Assembly (NCBI RefSeq): GCF_014196765.1
Contig: NZ_JACIEE010000005.1
Location: forward strand, 372,001 to 436,000
Length of the DNA: 64,000 bases
Reading direction: 5' to 3'
Source of the DNA: Mycoplana azooxidifex
GTDB lineage: Bacteria; Pseudomonadota; Alphaproteobacteria; Rhizobiales; Rhizobiaceae
Part shown: positions 1 to 10,034 of the stretch, piece after piece
How positions within the stretch are numbered: position 1 is the stretch's first letter
How the letters are laid out: every line of letters begins with the position of its first letter
Position numbers and translations under genes: made by a program
Notes under the pieces: generated by a model
Told to the model about the DNA's origin: nothing
Seen by the model: the letters and a program-made list of their open reading frames with translations, nothing else
The model's database searches: none

Positions 1-604
1 GCGGGTCGGAGCCGGCCACCTCGAGGTCGTGGATATAGTTGCCCTTCACCGTACTGGCGCCGCCCTGCAGGACGATGCCGTTCTCCGACTTGGAGATGTC
101 GTTGCCGCTGAAGTTGCCGCTGCCGAGGATGGCGGCGTTGGCGGTGCCGGAATAGCCCGGACCGGTGATGTCGTTGTTCTGGATGGTGACGTTCTTGGCA
201 CCTTCGGCATCGATGCCCCAGCTGCCGCTGTACTTGATCACGCTGTTCTTGACCACGACGTTGTCGGCGGTGATGCGCAGCGTGCCGTTGATGATCGCGT
301 TCTCGATCACCGTGCCGGCCTCCGTTATCTCCATCGGGCCGGTGTATTCCTCAAGGTTGATGCCTGGCGGAACGCCGGCGGTCGAGGCGTCCGGGAAGCC
401 GGATGCGACAGCGTCTCTCACCAGGACGATCCCGCTACGTGCGCGTCCGTCTCCTGCGCCACTGGCCTGCGCAACCGAAAGCCAGGGCTCCGCATGCGGC
501 GGCAGTTGATGACTGCCGGCCGGGCCCGGCGCCGCTACGATCAAGGCCACGGCCCCGAAGGATTTCGCAAGGCGCATCGCGGCAAGGCTGCATGACATGG
601 GCAT
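1..604 (-). CDS. Right-handed beta-helix surface protein, N-terminal part (cut by window edge)
   Basis: Read on the minus strand, an open frame starts at 604 (ATG, with a GGAGG 9 nt upstream) and runs off the left edge after about 201 residues. A hydrophobic N-terminus (residues about 10-28) suggests export. From residue about 95 the chain shows short repeating units rich in N, G, I and V ('NVVVKNSVIKYSGSWGID', 'NVTIQNNDITG', 'GNDISKSENGIVLQGG'), the pattern of parallel beta-helix (PbH1) rungs seen in polysaccharide lyases and surface proteins. No catalytic site can be judged because the C-terminus is missing. A second ATG lies at 598. The beta-helix assignment is inferred from the repeat pattern; the enzymatic role is unknown. 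Confidence 0.6.
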   Translation of the reverse strand, partial: MPMSCSLAAMRLAKSFGAVALIVAAPGPAGSHQLPPHAEPWLSVAQASGAGDGRARSGIVLVRDAVASGFPDASTAGVPPGINLEEYTGPMEITEAGTVIENAIINGTLRITADNVVVKNSVIKYSGSWGIDAEGAKNVTIQNNDITGPGYSGTANAAILGSGNFSGNDISKSENGIVLQGGASTVKGNYIHDLEVAGSDP

Positions 605-710
605 GATCTTCACCCTCCCCCGAAAAGCCCGATTGTGTCGTATCTCTGCCCCGGAGGAAAGTTCGTAAAACACACCGTCGGTTGCGCCTAGCCTTTCAGA
701 ACCGGACCGG

Positions 711-1283
711 CTAGCCGGCAAGCCAGCCGGTCACCTGTTCCAGGGTCCTCCGCTCCTGATCCGCTTCCATCGAGAACACCGGGCGAATGTCGGCCTGGGG
801 GGCAAGCGATCCGATGATGTCGAGGCTGTCACCCAATCCGTAGCCGCCATGAGTGATGAACGGATGGACGACCTTGCCGGAAAGGTCGTGTGCCCGCAGG
901 AAGGACCGGATGACGGGCGGCGCCGTCATGCCCCAGATCGGAAAGCCCAGATAGATCGTGTCGTACCGGCGAACGTCGGCCACGAAGTGGGAGAGCCCGG
1001 GCAAGGTACCGGCCGCGGTTTCCCGCCGGGCCTGGGCGACGGTCTCTTCGTAGTCCTCGGGATAAAGCGTGGCGGCCTCGATCTCGAAGAGGTCCGCCTC
1101 CCTCGCCCTCCGTATCTGGCGGGCAATGACCCGCGTGTTCCCGGTTCGCGAGAAACAGGCGACCAGCGTTCGGTTGGAACCCGTCCGCTCCTCGGATGCC
1201 GCGTTGCCTGCAGCGGCCATCAGGCCGGCCGCGGCGAGAGGCACGGCCTTCAGGAGACCACGCCTTGCAATGCCGTTCTGCAT
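711..1283 (-). CDS. Exported flavodoxin-family protein with Tat-like signal
   Basis: This 190-residue protein starts at 1283 (ATG preceded by GGGAG at 7 nt); a longer frame to 1367 lacks support. The N-terminus 'ARRGLLKAVPLAAAGLMAAA' is a twin-arginine-like signal peptide. The mature part begins with a flavodoxin FMN phosphate loop ('CFSRTGNTRVIA') followed by 'YLGFPIWGMTAPPVIRSFL' and 'FITHGGYGLGDSL', as in the exported flavodoxin-like (Flavodoxin_4) group. It should bind FMN and carry electrons in the periplasm; the partner is unknown. It lies 43 nt downstream of the CMD/cupin gene in the same direction and is probably co-transcribed with it. Confidence 0.8.
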   Translation of the reverse strand: MQNGIARRGLLKAVPLAAAGLMAAAGNAASEERTGSNRTLVACFSRTGNTRVIARQIRRAREADLFEIEAATLYPEDYEETVAQARRETAAGTLPGLSHFVADVRRYDTIYLGFPIWGMTAPPVIRSFLRAHDLSGKVVHPFITHGGYGLGDSLDIIGSLAPQADIRPVFSMEADQERRTLEQVTGWLAG

Positions 1284-1326
1284 TCGGTGGCTCCCTTTGG
1301 TTCCGCCAGACGCTTCAATCGGCACC

Positions 1327-2532
1327 TCAGTCAAGCTGGGAACCCTGATTGTAGTCTTCGTCGGCAACCTTCTCCATCCAGGTCACCACGCTGCCGTTCA
1401 GGGCTTCGGCGACGGCGAAATGCGTCATCGGTTCATTGGCCGAAGCGCCATGCCAGTGCTTCACGTGCGGCGGAATCCACACGACATCGCCCGGGCCGAC
1501 CTTCTCGACCGGCCCGCCCTCCTTCTGGACCCAGCCGCTGCCGGAGACGATGAAGAGCGTTTGCCCCAGCGGGTGCGTGTGCCAGGCCGTACGCGCGCCC
1601 GGCGAAAACGAAACCGTCGCCCCGCCGATCCGTGCCGGCGCATCGCCCTTGTAGAAACCGGAGGTCTCCACCCGGCCGGTGAAATACTGCTCCGGGGCGC
1701 TCGCCCGGCCTTCATTGGCGCGGATGACCTTCACGTCGCCCGCAGTCGGCTGCGCCGCCGAAGGTTCGGAGGAGGCAGCGCGGGTCTCGAACACGCGCTG
1801 CAGTACCGGCACTGCGGACATGGCCCTTGGCCAGCCCGCATAGAAGGCAACATGGGTGACGACCTCGGATGCCTCCGCGCGGCCAAGGCCATTGTCCATG
1901 GCGCGATTGGCATGGAAGGGCAGTTGCTCCGGCTGGCCGATGGCGATCAGCGCCGACATCGTCACCAGGCTGCGATCGCGCGCACTGAGATCGGGGCGCT
2001 GCCAGAGGTCGCCGAACAGGACGCGGTTGGTGAGGTCTGCAAGCGCCGGAGCCGTGGGCGCCACTGCGGTATCGACCGTTGCCGCACGAGCCGCTTCGGC
2101 GGCAGCCTCGAGCTCGATCCGTGCGGCCGCGCTGTCCGTCACCGCGGCGATGCCGCGCTCGTCGAAGACCTTCTTCGTCTCGCTCACCGCCGAGATGGCG
2201 TTCGGCCAGCCCGAATAGAAGGCGAGCTGGGTGATCAGTTCGCCGATCTCCGCCGGCTGGACGCCGTTGTCGAGTGCCCTGCGGACATGGCCGCCGATCT
2301 GTGCCGTCCTGCCGGTCGAGACGATGGCCGCGACCGTGACGAGGCTGCGGTCGCGCGGGGCGAGCTCCGCCCGCTCCCACACCTCCTCGAAGAGGACGCC
2401 GTCGGTGAAATGGCCGAACCCCGGGGCGACGTCATAGACGGCCGGCGGGGCGACACGGGCCCGCCGGTCCTCCGCTTCCGCCACCGTCGCGGCGAGTGCG
2501 GAGATGGCGATGCCTGCGGCAATGTTCTTCAT
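1327..2532 (-). CDS. Exported double carboxymuconolactone-decarboxylase-like domain fused to cupin
   Basis: This 401-residue protein has a Sec signal (residues 1-20, ending near 'AEA'). Two carboxymuconolactone decarboxylase-like (CMD) domains follow at about 40-125 and 165-247, each with 'RDRSLVT' and 'FYSGWP/FYAGWP' motifs. A cupin domain at about 285-390 carries the metal-site pattern 'WHTHPLGQTLFIVSG' and 'HVKHWHG'. Neither CMD domain contains the CxxC of AhpD-type peroxidase partners, so a thiol peroxidase role is unlikely. CMD-plus-cupin fusions occur in other Proteobacteria, usually beside LysR regulators, alcohol dehydrogenases and flavodoxins as here, but the reaction is not established. 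Start ATG 2532. Confidence 0.8.
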   Translation of the reverse strand: MKNIAAGIAISALAATVAEAEDRRARVAPPAVYDVAPGFGHFTDGVLFEEVWERAELAPRDRSLVTVAAIVSTGRTAQIGGHVRRALDNGVQPAEIGELITQLAFYSGWPNAISAVSETKKVFDERGIAAVTDSAAARIELEAAAEAARAATVDTAVAPTAPALADLTNRVLFGDLWQRPDLSARDRSLVTMSALIAIGQPEQLPFHANRAMDNGLGRAEASEVVTHVAFYAGWPRAMSAVPVLQRVFETRAASSEPSAAQPTAGDVKVIRANEGRASAPEQYFTGRVETSGFYKGDAPARIGGATVSFSPGARTAWHTHPLGQTLFIVSGSGWVQKEGGPVEKVGPGDVVWIPPHVKHWHGASANEPMTHFAVAEALNGSVVTWMEKVADEDYNQGSQLD

Positions 2533-2769
2533 GGGACTATCCTCTTTTTCTCAGCTGCTCTTGTCGCGCGGCAGGCCGCAATCCGGGAAAGCGCCTAACC
2601 ATGCGTCATAAGGTGGGCATTCCGGTTCGCCCGATTAGATGGCGAATTCCGAATGAGCCTATCTTTTCGGTTCATGAAATCGCGCCGCGGCCCGGCCCGC
2701 AGCAGGGCGCCTGAACGCGGATGAAAGCGACATCCTGCGAACCTTCGCACAGGATGCCGCCAATCACCT

Positions 2770-3786
2770 TCAGAGGCGCAGGAGCGTCTTGACCGCGCGC
2801 CGTTCATCCATTGCCCGGTAGCCTTCGGCGACATCGGCCAGCGGGAGTTCCAGGTCGAAGACCTTGCCGGGATTGATGGTGCGGTCGAGCACGAGGTCCA
2901 TCAGGTAGGGCAGGAAGCGGCGAACCGGTGCCGGGCCGCCAAGCAGGCTCTTCTGCTGGAAGAACAGGCTCTGGCCGTCGAACTGGACGCCGTGCGGCAC
3001 GCCGACGAAGCCGATCTTGCCGCCGGGACGTGCACAATTGATCGCCTGCGTCATCGATTCCTGCGTGCCGACGCATTCGAGCACGGATTCGGCGCCGACG
3101 CCGCCGGTCAGGTCCTTGATGCGGGCCACGCCTTCGTCCCCGCGTTCGGAAATGATGTCGGTCGCGCCGAATTCGAGCGCGAGGTCCTGGCGCGTCTTGT
3201 GGCGGCTCATGGCGATGATCCGCGCAGCACCCATCTGCTTCGCCGCCAGCACGCCCATCAGGCCCACAGCGCCGTCACCGACGACCACAGCGGTCGAGCC
3301 TTCCTGCACGCCGGCCGCATCGGCTGCGTACCAGCCCGTGCCGAGAACGTCCGACGTCGCCAGCAGGCTGGGGATCAGGTCGTCGGACGGAATTTCGTCA
3401 GTAGCGACAAGTGTGCCGTCGGCGAGCGGAACGCGGGCAAGCGGCGCCTGCGCGCCGGTCATGAATTCGCGCTGCTCGCAGGAGGACTGGAAGCCGAAGC
3501 GGCAGTGCGGGCAGGTGTTGTCGGAAAGGCAGAACGAGCCGACGACGAACTGCCCGGGACGCACGGTCCTGACCGCGCTGCCGACCTCGACGACGATGCC
3601 GCAATATTCGTGGCCCATCGCCATCGGCGCCGTCACTTCGTTTGCGCCGCGGAACGGCCACAGGTCGGAACCGCAGATGCAGGTGGCCGACAGCCGGATG
3701 ATCACGTCGGTCGGTTTCAGGATCTTCGGCTCGTCGACCTCTTCGCATCTGACGTCGCCCGGAGCGTAAAGCATGGTGGCCAACAT
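2770..3786 (-). CDS. Zinc-dependent alcohol dehydrogenase (MDR family)
   Basis: This 338-residue protein starts at ATG 3786 (MLATMLYAPG); the frame stays open to 4308 only because it reads antisense-free through the neighbouring gene. Catalytic zinc ligands are Cys38 ('ICGSD') and His59-Glu60 ('GHEYCG'). Structural zinc cysteines lie at about 86, 92, 95 and 103 ('CPHCRFGFQSSC'). The Rossmann loop is 'GDGAVGLMG'. It belongs to the threonine/sorbitol dehydrogenase-like MDR enzymes and should oxidise an alcohol or reduce an aldehyde with NAD(P). It sits 68 nt downstream of the aldo/keto reductase, probably in one operon facing away from the LysR gene. The substrate is not evident. Confidence 0.85.
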   Translation of the reverse strand: MLATMLYAPGDVRCEEVDEPKILKPTDVIIRLSATCICGSDLWPFRGANEVTAPMAMGHEYCGIVVEVGSAVRTVRPGQFVVGSFCLSDNTCPHCRFGFQSSCEQREFMTGAQAPLARVPLADGTLVATDEIPSDDLIPSLLATSDVLGTGWYAADAAGVQEGSTAVVVGDGAVGLMGVLAAKQMGAARIIAMSRHKTRQDLALEFGATDIISERGDEGVARIKDLTGGVGAESVLECVGTQESMTQAINCARPGGKIGFVGVPHGVQFDGQSLFFQQKSLLGGPAPVRRFLPYLMDLVLDRTINPGKVFDLELPLADVAEGYRAMDERRAVKTLLRL

Positions 3787-3854
3787 GGACGTTACCCTTT
3801 CATGTCTGGACGTGGAGCCGCAGTGCGGCGGAAAACTGCGCGTCGTGCCGGGGT

Positions 3855-4998
<1,144 letters not shown>

Positions 4999-5889
4999 AT
5001 GAAGCGGGATGAACTTGGCGACCTCGTCGCGTTCCTGGCGGTGGCGGAGGAGCGCAGCTTCACCCGCGCGGCGGCCCAACTCGGCACGTCGCAGTCGGCG
5101 CTCAGTCACACCGTGCGCCGGCTTGAGGAGCGCATGGGCGTCCGGCTTCTCACCAGGACGACGCGGAACGTCGTTGCGACGGAAGCCGGAGAGCAACTGG
5201 CCGAAACCCTGCGTCCGGCCTTCAACGACATAAGAAGCCGGATCGACTCCCTGAGCGCCATGCGCCAGAGGCCGGGTGGCACGATCCGCATCACCTCCAG
5301 CCGCCACGCCGCCGAAACGATCCTGATGCCTGCGGTCAAGGGACTGATGGTGGAGTATCCCGAGATCAATGTCGAGGTCTCGATCGAGCAAAGGCTCGTC
5401 GACCTCGTTGCCGAGCGTTTCGACGCGGGCGTGCGGCTGGGCGAGCGTGTCGAAAAGGACATGATCGCCGTCAGGATCGGCCCGGAGTTGCGGATGGTCG
5501 TCGCCGGCTCCCCGGGCTACTTCGAGAGGCATCCGAAACCCGTCACCCCGCACGACCTGACGCAGCACAGCTGCATCAACCTGCGCCTGCCGACGCTGGG
5601 CGGCCTCTATGCCTGGGAATTCGAGCGTGACGGCCGCCCCCTGAACGTGAGGGTCGAGGGGCAGTTCGTCTGCAACGACGTCCCGATGATCATAGACGCA
5701 GCCGTCGGCGGGCTGGGTCTCACCTGCCTGCCGGACGACCATCTCCAGCCGCTGATAGACGAGGGCAAGCTGATCCCGGTCCTTCAGGACTGGTCACCAC
5801 CCTTTCCCGGCTACCACCTCTACTACCCCAGCCGAAGACTGGCATCGCCGGCATTCGCGCTGCTGGTTGACGCACTGCGCTATCGGTAG
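4999..5889 (+). CDS. LysR-family transcriptional regulator
   Basis: This 296-residue protein has the N-terminal LysR winged helix-turn-helix at about residues 5-65 ('SFTRAAAQLGTSQSALSHTV', then 'RRLEERMGVRLLTRT'). A LysR effector-binding domain follows from about 90 to the end. It is divergent from the aldo/keto reductase, so it probably autoregulates and controls the leftward redox genes. The effector cannot be deduced; related regulators beside AKR/ADH/flavodoxin sets respond to aldehydes or redox stress, which is an analogy only. Start ATG 4999. Confidence 0.9.
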   Translation: MKRDELGDLVAFLAVAEERSFTRAAAQLGTSQSALSHTVRRLEERMGVRLLTRTTRNVVATEAGEQLAETLRPAFNDIRSRIDSLSAMRQRPGGTIRITSSRHAAETILMPAVKGLMVEYPEINVEVSIEQRLVDLVAERFDAGVRLGERVEKDMIAVRIGPELRMVVAGSPGYFERHPKPVTPHDLTQHSCINLRLPTLGGLYAWEFERDGRPLNVRVEGQFVCNDVPMIIDAAVGGLGLTCLPDDHLQPLIDEGKLIPVLQDWSPPFPGYHLYYPSRRLASPAFALLVDALRYR

Positions 5890-5904
5890 GCCGACGGGTC
5901 CCGG

Positions 5905-7530
5905 CTATCGCGTTCCTAGAATGGCCTCGGAAGCTTTTTCCGCGATCATGATCACGGGGGAATTGGTGTTGCCGGAGACGATCTTGGGCATGATCGAGGC
6001 GTCGACGACGCGCAGTTTGCCGATCCCGTGCACGCGCAGCTTCGAATCCACGACCGCCATCGGATCGCTGCCCATCTTGCAGGTGCCGACGGGGTGGAAG
6101 ATCGTCGTGGCGATGTCGCCGGCGCGGCGGATCAGTTCCTCGTCGCTTTCGTATTCCCGGCCGGGCAGCATCTCCTGCGGGCGAAAACGGACGATCGCCC
6201 TGGTCTGCATGAGGCTGCGGGCGTGGCGGATGGATTTGGCCGCCAGCAGCCGGTCGCCGGCCGTCGAAAGGTAGTTCGGGCGGATCTCCGGCGCCAGCGC
6301 CGCATCGCGCGCGGTGACATGCACCGTGCCGCGGCTTTCCGGCCGCAGGTTGCAGACCGAGACGGTGACCGCCGGATAGCGGTGCAGCGGTTCGCCGAGC
6401 CGATCGGTGCTGAGCGGCTGGACATGGTACTCGAGGTCGGCGGTCGCGACCGCCGGATCACTCTTGGCAAAGATGCCGAGCTGGCTGGGGGCCATGGAGA
6501 GCGGGCCAGATCGGTTGAGCGCATATTGCAGCCCCATGCCGGCGCGGCTGAAGAGGTTGTGGTAGAGCTGGTTCAGCGTGCACGCGCCTTCGATCCTGAA
6601 GACCGTGCGGATCTGCAGGTGATCCTGGAGGTTTTCGCCGACGCCCTGAAGCGCATGACGGACGGGAAGATCGAGCCCGGAGAGAACCTCCGGCCGGCCG
6701 ATGCCCGACAGCTCCAGGATCTTCGGCGAGTTGATGGCGCCCGCAGACAGCACGACCTCGCGGGACGCACGCGCGATGCAGACCCGCCCGCCGATGCGGA
6801 AACGCACGCCGGAGACCGCCTTGCCGTCGAACTCCAGCCTTTCGGTCTCGGCACCGGTCAGCACGCGCAGGTTCCTGCGCTTCATCGCGGGCCGCAGGAA
6901 GGCTTTCGTCGTGTTCCAGCGCAGGCCGCCCTTCTGGTTGACCTCGAAGTAACCCGAGCCCTCGTTGTCCCCGCCGTTGAAATCGTCGGTCTTCGCAATG
7001 CCGATCTCCTCGGCGGCGTCGCGGAAGGCGTCGAGGATCGGCCAGGAGAGGCGCTGGCGCTCGACGCGCCACTCGCCACCCGTCCCGTGCATGCCGGACT
7101 TGCCGCGGTAGTTGTCCTCCGACTTCAGGAAATAGGGCAGAACGTCGTCCCAGCCCCAACCCTCGTTACCGGCCTGCCGCCAGCCGTCATAGTCTGCTGC
7201 CTGGCCGCGCATGTAGATCATGCCGTTGATCGACGAGCAGCCGCCGAGCAGTTTTCCGCGCGGATAGTTCAGCGCACGACCGTTGAGCCCCGCCTCGGCC
7301 GCCGTCTTCATCATCCAGTCGGTGCGCGGATTGCCCATGCAGTAGAGATAGCCGATCGGCACATGGACCCAGTGGTAGCGGTCCGTGCCGCCGGCCTCGA
7401 GCAATAGAACCCGGTTCTTCGGGTCGGCCGACAGACGGTTTGCAAGGACGCAGCCGGCAGAGCCGGCGCCGACGACGATGAAATCATAGCTGCCTTCGTC
7501 GTGAGGCGTGTCATTCACATGCCTGCTCAC
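5905..7530 (-). CDS. GMC-family FAD-dependent oxidoreductase (choline dehydrogenase-like)
   Basis: This 541-residue, full-length GMC enzyme has an N-terminal FAD motif 'FIVVGAGSAGCVLANRL' (residues about 18-34), GMC signature 'GKLLGGCSSINGMIYMRG' and 'GAINSPKILELSGIG'. The active-site His lies in 'HPVGTCKMG' and the Asn in 'SGNTNSPVIMIAEKA'. It would oxidise a primary alcohol or polyol to an aldehyde and pass electrons to a respiratory acceptor. Its ATG overlaps the stop of the FGGY kinase by 4 nt, so it is the last gene of the polyol operon. Substrate unknown; a polyol is inferred from context. Confidence 0.9.
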   Translation of the reverse strand: MSRHVNDTPHDEGSYDFIVVGAGSAGCVLANRLSADPKNRVLLLEAGGTDRYHWVHVPIGYLYCMGNPRTDWMMKTAAEAGLNGRALNYPRGKLLGGCSSINGMIYMRGQAADYDGWRQAGNEGWGWDDVLPYFLKSEDNYRGKSGMHGTGGEWRVERQRLSWPILDAFRDAAEEIGIAKTDDFNGGDNEGSGYFEVNQKGGLRWNTTKAFLRPAMKRRNLRVLTGAETERLEFDGKAVSGVRFRIGGRVCIARASREVVLSAGAINSPKILELSGIGRPEVLSGLDLPVRHALQGVGENLQDHLQIRTVFRIEGACTLNQLYHNLFSRAGMGLQYALNRSGPLSMAPSQLGIFAKSDPAVATADLEYHVQPLSTDRLGEPLHRYPAVTVSVCNLRPESRGTVHVTARDAALAPEIRPNYLSTAGDRLLAAKSIRHARSLMQTRAIVRFRPQEMLPGREYESDEELIRRAGDIATTIFHPVGTCKMGSDPMAVVDSKLRVHGIGKLRVVDASIMPKIVSGNTNSPVIMIAEKASEAILGTR

Positions 7531-9056
7531 GCCGCAACTCCCGTTGCCGTAGGTCCGGTGGCCGCAAGCCGCCGCCAGAGCGGCGTCATGGCTTCCGTGA
7601 TGTCCTTGTAGAGCGCGTAGCGCCGGTCGTAGTGCCCCGCGAGTGCGCCGTTCGGCTTGTAGTGCCGGTCGACCCGCACCATGGCATTCGCCCCTTGCGT
7701 GAAATCGGCAAACAGGCCGACGCCCGTTCCCGCCGCGATCGCCGCGCCGAGCGCGCCGGTTTCCCGCGAGACGGCGACGGAGACGGGGACGCCGAGCACA
7801 TCGGCAAAGATCTGTGGCCAGAGGCGGCTGCGCGACCCGCCACCGGAGAGCACTGCCTCATCGAAGGTGGCGCCCGCCTTGCGGATCGTCTCGATATGGT
7901 GGCGGTGGCCAAAGGCCACGCCTTCCAGTAGTGCGTGGATCAGGTGTCCCTTGCCGTGCCAGCCGGCGATTCCGTAGAAGCCGGCTCGTGCGTGGCCGTC
8001 CTGCTGCGCGCCGTAGAGATAGGGGTGGTAGAGCGGGTCGTCCGCCGTGGGCTCAACCGCCTCTGCGAGCGCGCAGCAGGCATCGAACGGTGAGACGCCC
8101 TCCTCATGCGCGCCTTCGAAAAATTCCCGCACCAGCCATTCCAGGTTGGCAGCCGAGGTGGCGCTGTTTTCCATCGCCATGTAGCGGGTGCGGTCGAAGG
8201 TCGAGGACATGAAGACCGGCGCGTCGAGATCGGGACCGTCGACGATCACCTGGTTGATGCTCCAGGTGCCGACAATGATCGAGGCGCTGCCGGTGCGCGA
8301 CACGCCCGAACCGAGCGCCGAGGCGACGACATCGAACAGTCCACCGATGACCGGCGTTCCGGCGGCAAGCCCTGTCTCGTTCGCCACTGCCTCCGTAACA
8401 GTTCCAGCAATATCAGCGCTTTCGATCAGCGGCGGCAGCAGATCCATGCAATCGCCGAGGCCATAGGCCTCCATCAGCGCCTTGTCGTAGCGGCGCGCGG
8501 CGAGATCGAGCAGGCCGGCGCCGGACATGTCCGAGACTTCGCTGACGCGCCTGCCGGTCAGGCGGTTGACGACGAAATCCTTGGAGACGAACACCGTGCC
8601 GATACGCTTGAACAGCTCCGGCCGGTGGCGTTTCAGCCAGGCGAGCAGCGTCGGCGTCTGCGAGGGCCAGGGCCGCTGGCGGGCGATCGGATAGGTCCGC
8701 TCTCCGACCCCTTCGGCCAGCCATTCCTCGACGAGCCCGGTCGCCCGCGTGTCGAGCGACTGGATGCCGAGCAGCGGCTCGCCGTCCCGGTCGAGGGCGT
8801 AGAGCCCGTTGCCGTGGCCGGCGCAGCCGATCGCGACGATGTCGCTCGCAGCGATGCCGGCCTTGTCGAGGCAGGCGCGGATGACGCGCTTCGCGTTTGC
8901 CCAAAGCTCGCCGAGATCGCGCTCGACATGGCCGGGGCATGGCATGCGGCTATGGCCTTCCTCCCCCGCATAGGCGAGCTCCCTGCCCGTCGGATCGAAG
9001 ATCACCGCCTTGATCACGGTGTTGCCGGCGTCGAGCCCCAACAGATATTTTTGCAT
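7527..9056 (-). CDS. FGGY-family carbohydrate kinase (polyol/ketose kinase, EryA/LyxK/LsrK-like)
   Basis: This 509-residue protein starts at ATG 9056 (GGAGGGG 9 nt upstream). N-terminal FGGY phosphate loop 'LLGLDAGNTVIKAVIFD', mid-protein 'GTPVIGGLFDVVASALG' with the catalytic-base Asp, and C-terminal 'VLSGGGSRSRLWPQIFADVL' are all intact. The family phosphorylates polyols or ketoses with ATP in the cytoplasm. A preceding RIME-like repeat separates it from the aldolase, and its stop overlaps the GMC gene. With a downstream-acting FAD dehydrogenase (GlpD/EryB-like) in the same operon, the simplest role is to make the polyol phosphate that the dehydrogenase oxidises. Confidence 0.88.
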   Translation of the reverse strand: MQKYLLGLDAGNTVIKAVIFDPTGRELAYAGEEGHSRMPCPGHVERDLGELWANAKRVIRACLDKAGIAASDIVAIGCAGHGNGLYALDRDGEPLLGIQSLDTRATGLVEEWLAEGVGERTYPIARQRPWPSQTPTLLAWLKRHRPELFKRIGTVFVSKDFVVNRLTGRRVSEVSDMSGAGLLDLAARRYDKALMEAYGLGDCMDLLPPLIESADIAGTVTEAVANETGLAAGTPVIGGLFDVVASALGSGVSRTGSASIIVGTWSINQVIVDGPDLDAPVFMSSTFDRTRYMAMENSATSAANLEWLVREFFEGAHEEGVSPFDACCALAEAVEPTADDPLYHPYLYGAQQDGHARAGFYGIAGWHGKGHLIHALLEGVAFGHRHHIETIRKAGATFDEAVLSGGGSRSRLWPQIFADVLGVPVSVAVSRETGALGAAIAAGTGVGLFADFTQGANAMVRVDRHYKPNGALAGHYDRRYALYKDITEAMTPLWRRLAATGPTATGVAA

Positions 9057-9124
9057 ACTGAACCCCTCCCAAGGCTCTGACCGTTTTGTGCGGTTCCCGG
9101 CGAAATCCGTATCCCTCTTCTCCC

Positions 9125-9180
9125 CTTGCTCCCTCTTCTCCCCAGCGGGGAGAAGGTGGCCCGAAGGGCCGGATGAGGGG
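9125..9180 (+). repeat. RIME-like palindromic intergenic repeat, copy A
   Basis: This 56-bp element contains two hairpins, CTCCCCAGCGGGGAG and GGCCCGAAGGGCC. It matches the reverse complement of 16453-16508 at 55 of 56 positions. It lies between the aldolase and the kinase genes of one operon. The architecture is that of rhizobial intergenic mosaic elements; the family name is by resemblance. Confidence 0.75.
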
Positions 9181-9191
9181 CTTCGCCGCAA

Positions 9192-10034
9192 TCACCCCAG
9201 CTGATAGACCGCGAAGGCCTCCTCGCCGCTCGCGTCCTCGTGGATGATCGCCATCAGCCCGCGCACGACCGCGCCCGGATTGGCATGCTGGTAGATGTTG
9301 CGCCCGTAGACCATGCCCATTGCGCCCTGTCGCATCAAGGCTGCGGATTTTTCGAAGACGGCGCGAAGGTCTTCCTTGCCGCCGCCCCGCACGAGGACCG
9401 GGCAGCGGGCCGCCTCGACCACCCGGTGGAAATCCTCGGCATTCGTCGTCGGATCGGCCTTGACGATATCGGCGCCCATCTCGCGGGCGAGCCGGGTCAA
9501 GGTGACGATCTTGTCGGCATCGCCATCCACCATGTAGCCGCCGCGCTCCGTGACAGGCTGCATGACGAGCGGTTCGATCATCAGCGGCATGCCGTATTTT
9601 TCGCAATCGGCCCGCACGCGGGCGATGTTCTGCACGCACTCGCGGAAGAGGTCCGGCTCGTCCGGCAGCATGAAGAGGTTGACCACCACGCAGGCCGCAT
9701 CCATCTGCAACGCCCCGACCAGCGGCTCGGCCTCGTTCTGCAAGACCGCCCACATGTCGCGATGGCGGATGCGGTTATAGGGATTGCCCATGTCGATGCG
9801 CATCACGAGCGCCGGCTTGTCCTTGCCGGCAATGTCCTGCAACAGGTCGGCCTGGCCGTAGTTCATCTGGATCGCATCGGGCCTGGCATCGACCAAGGCC
9901 TTCACGACCGCCGGCATGTTCTCCAGCCCGTCGAGGAAGGACGGCTCGTTGCACACGCCGTGATCGATCGCCACGTCCAGGCAACGGCCGTCGCCGAACA
10001 GCCGGTTCATCCGGACCTTGCGGTTGTCTCGCAT
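9192..10034 (-). CDS. Class I aldolase of DhnA/LsrF type
   Basis: This 280-residue protein starts at ATG 10034 with AAAGGAG 7 nt upstream, overlapping the end of the dehydrogenase by 28 nt. 'CLDVAIDHGV' near the start, 'EMGADIVKADPTTNAEDF' (the likely Schiff-base lysine, about residue 190) and 'CPVLVRGGGKEDL' are hallmarks of the DhnA/LsrF class I TIM-barrel aldolases. The family cleaves or transfers C-C bonds in phosphorylated ketoses (fructose bisphosphate, phospho-AI-2 products). In this operon it probably splits the ketose phosphate made by the kinase and the FAD dehydrogenase. The exact substrate is unknown. Confidence 0.82.
   Translation of the reverse strand: MRDNRKVRMNRLFGDGRCLDVAIDHGVCNEPSFLDGLENMPAVVKALVDARPDAIQMNYGQADLLQDIAGKDKPALVMRIDMGNPYNRIRHRDMWAVLQNEAEPLVGALQMDAACVVVNLFMLPDEPDLFRECVQNIARVRADCEKYGMPLMIEPLVMQPVTERGGYMVDGDADKIVTLTRLAREMGADIVKADPTTNAEDFHRVVEAARCPVLVRGGGKEDLRAVFEKSAALMRQGAMGMVYGRNIYQHANPGAVVRGLMAIIHEDASGEEAFAVYQLG

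Noticed and set aside
1069-2598. 509-codon plus-strand frame opposite the CMD/cupin gene
   Set aside because: The minus-strand protein has a signal peptide and two known domains; the plus frame is a composition shadow.
9192-10034. Aldolase considered as evidence for a genuine AI-2 (Lsr) operon
   Set aside because: A GlpD/EryB-like dehydrogenase, GMC oxidoreductase and AKR are present and there is a single permease and no LsrG-like gene, so a polyol role fits better.
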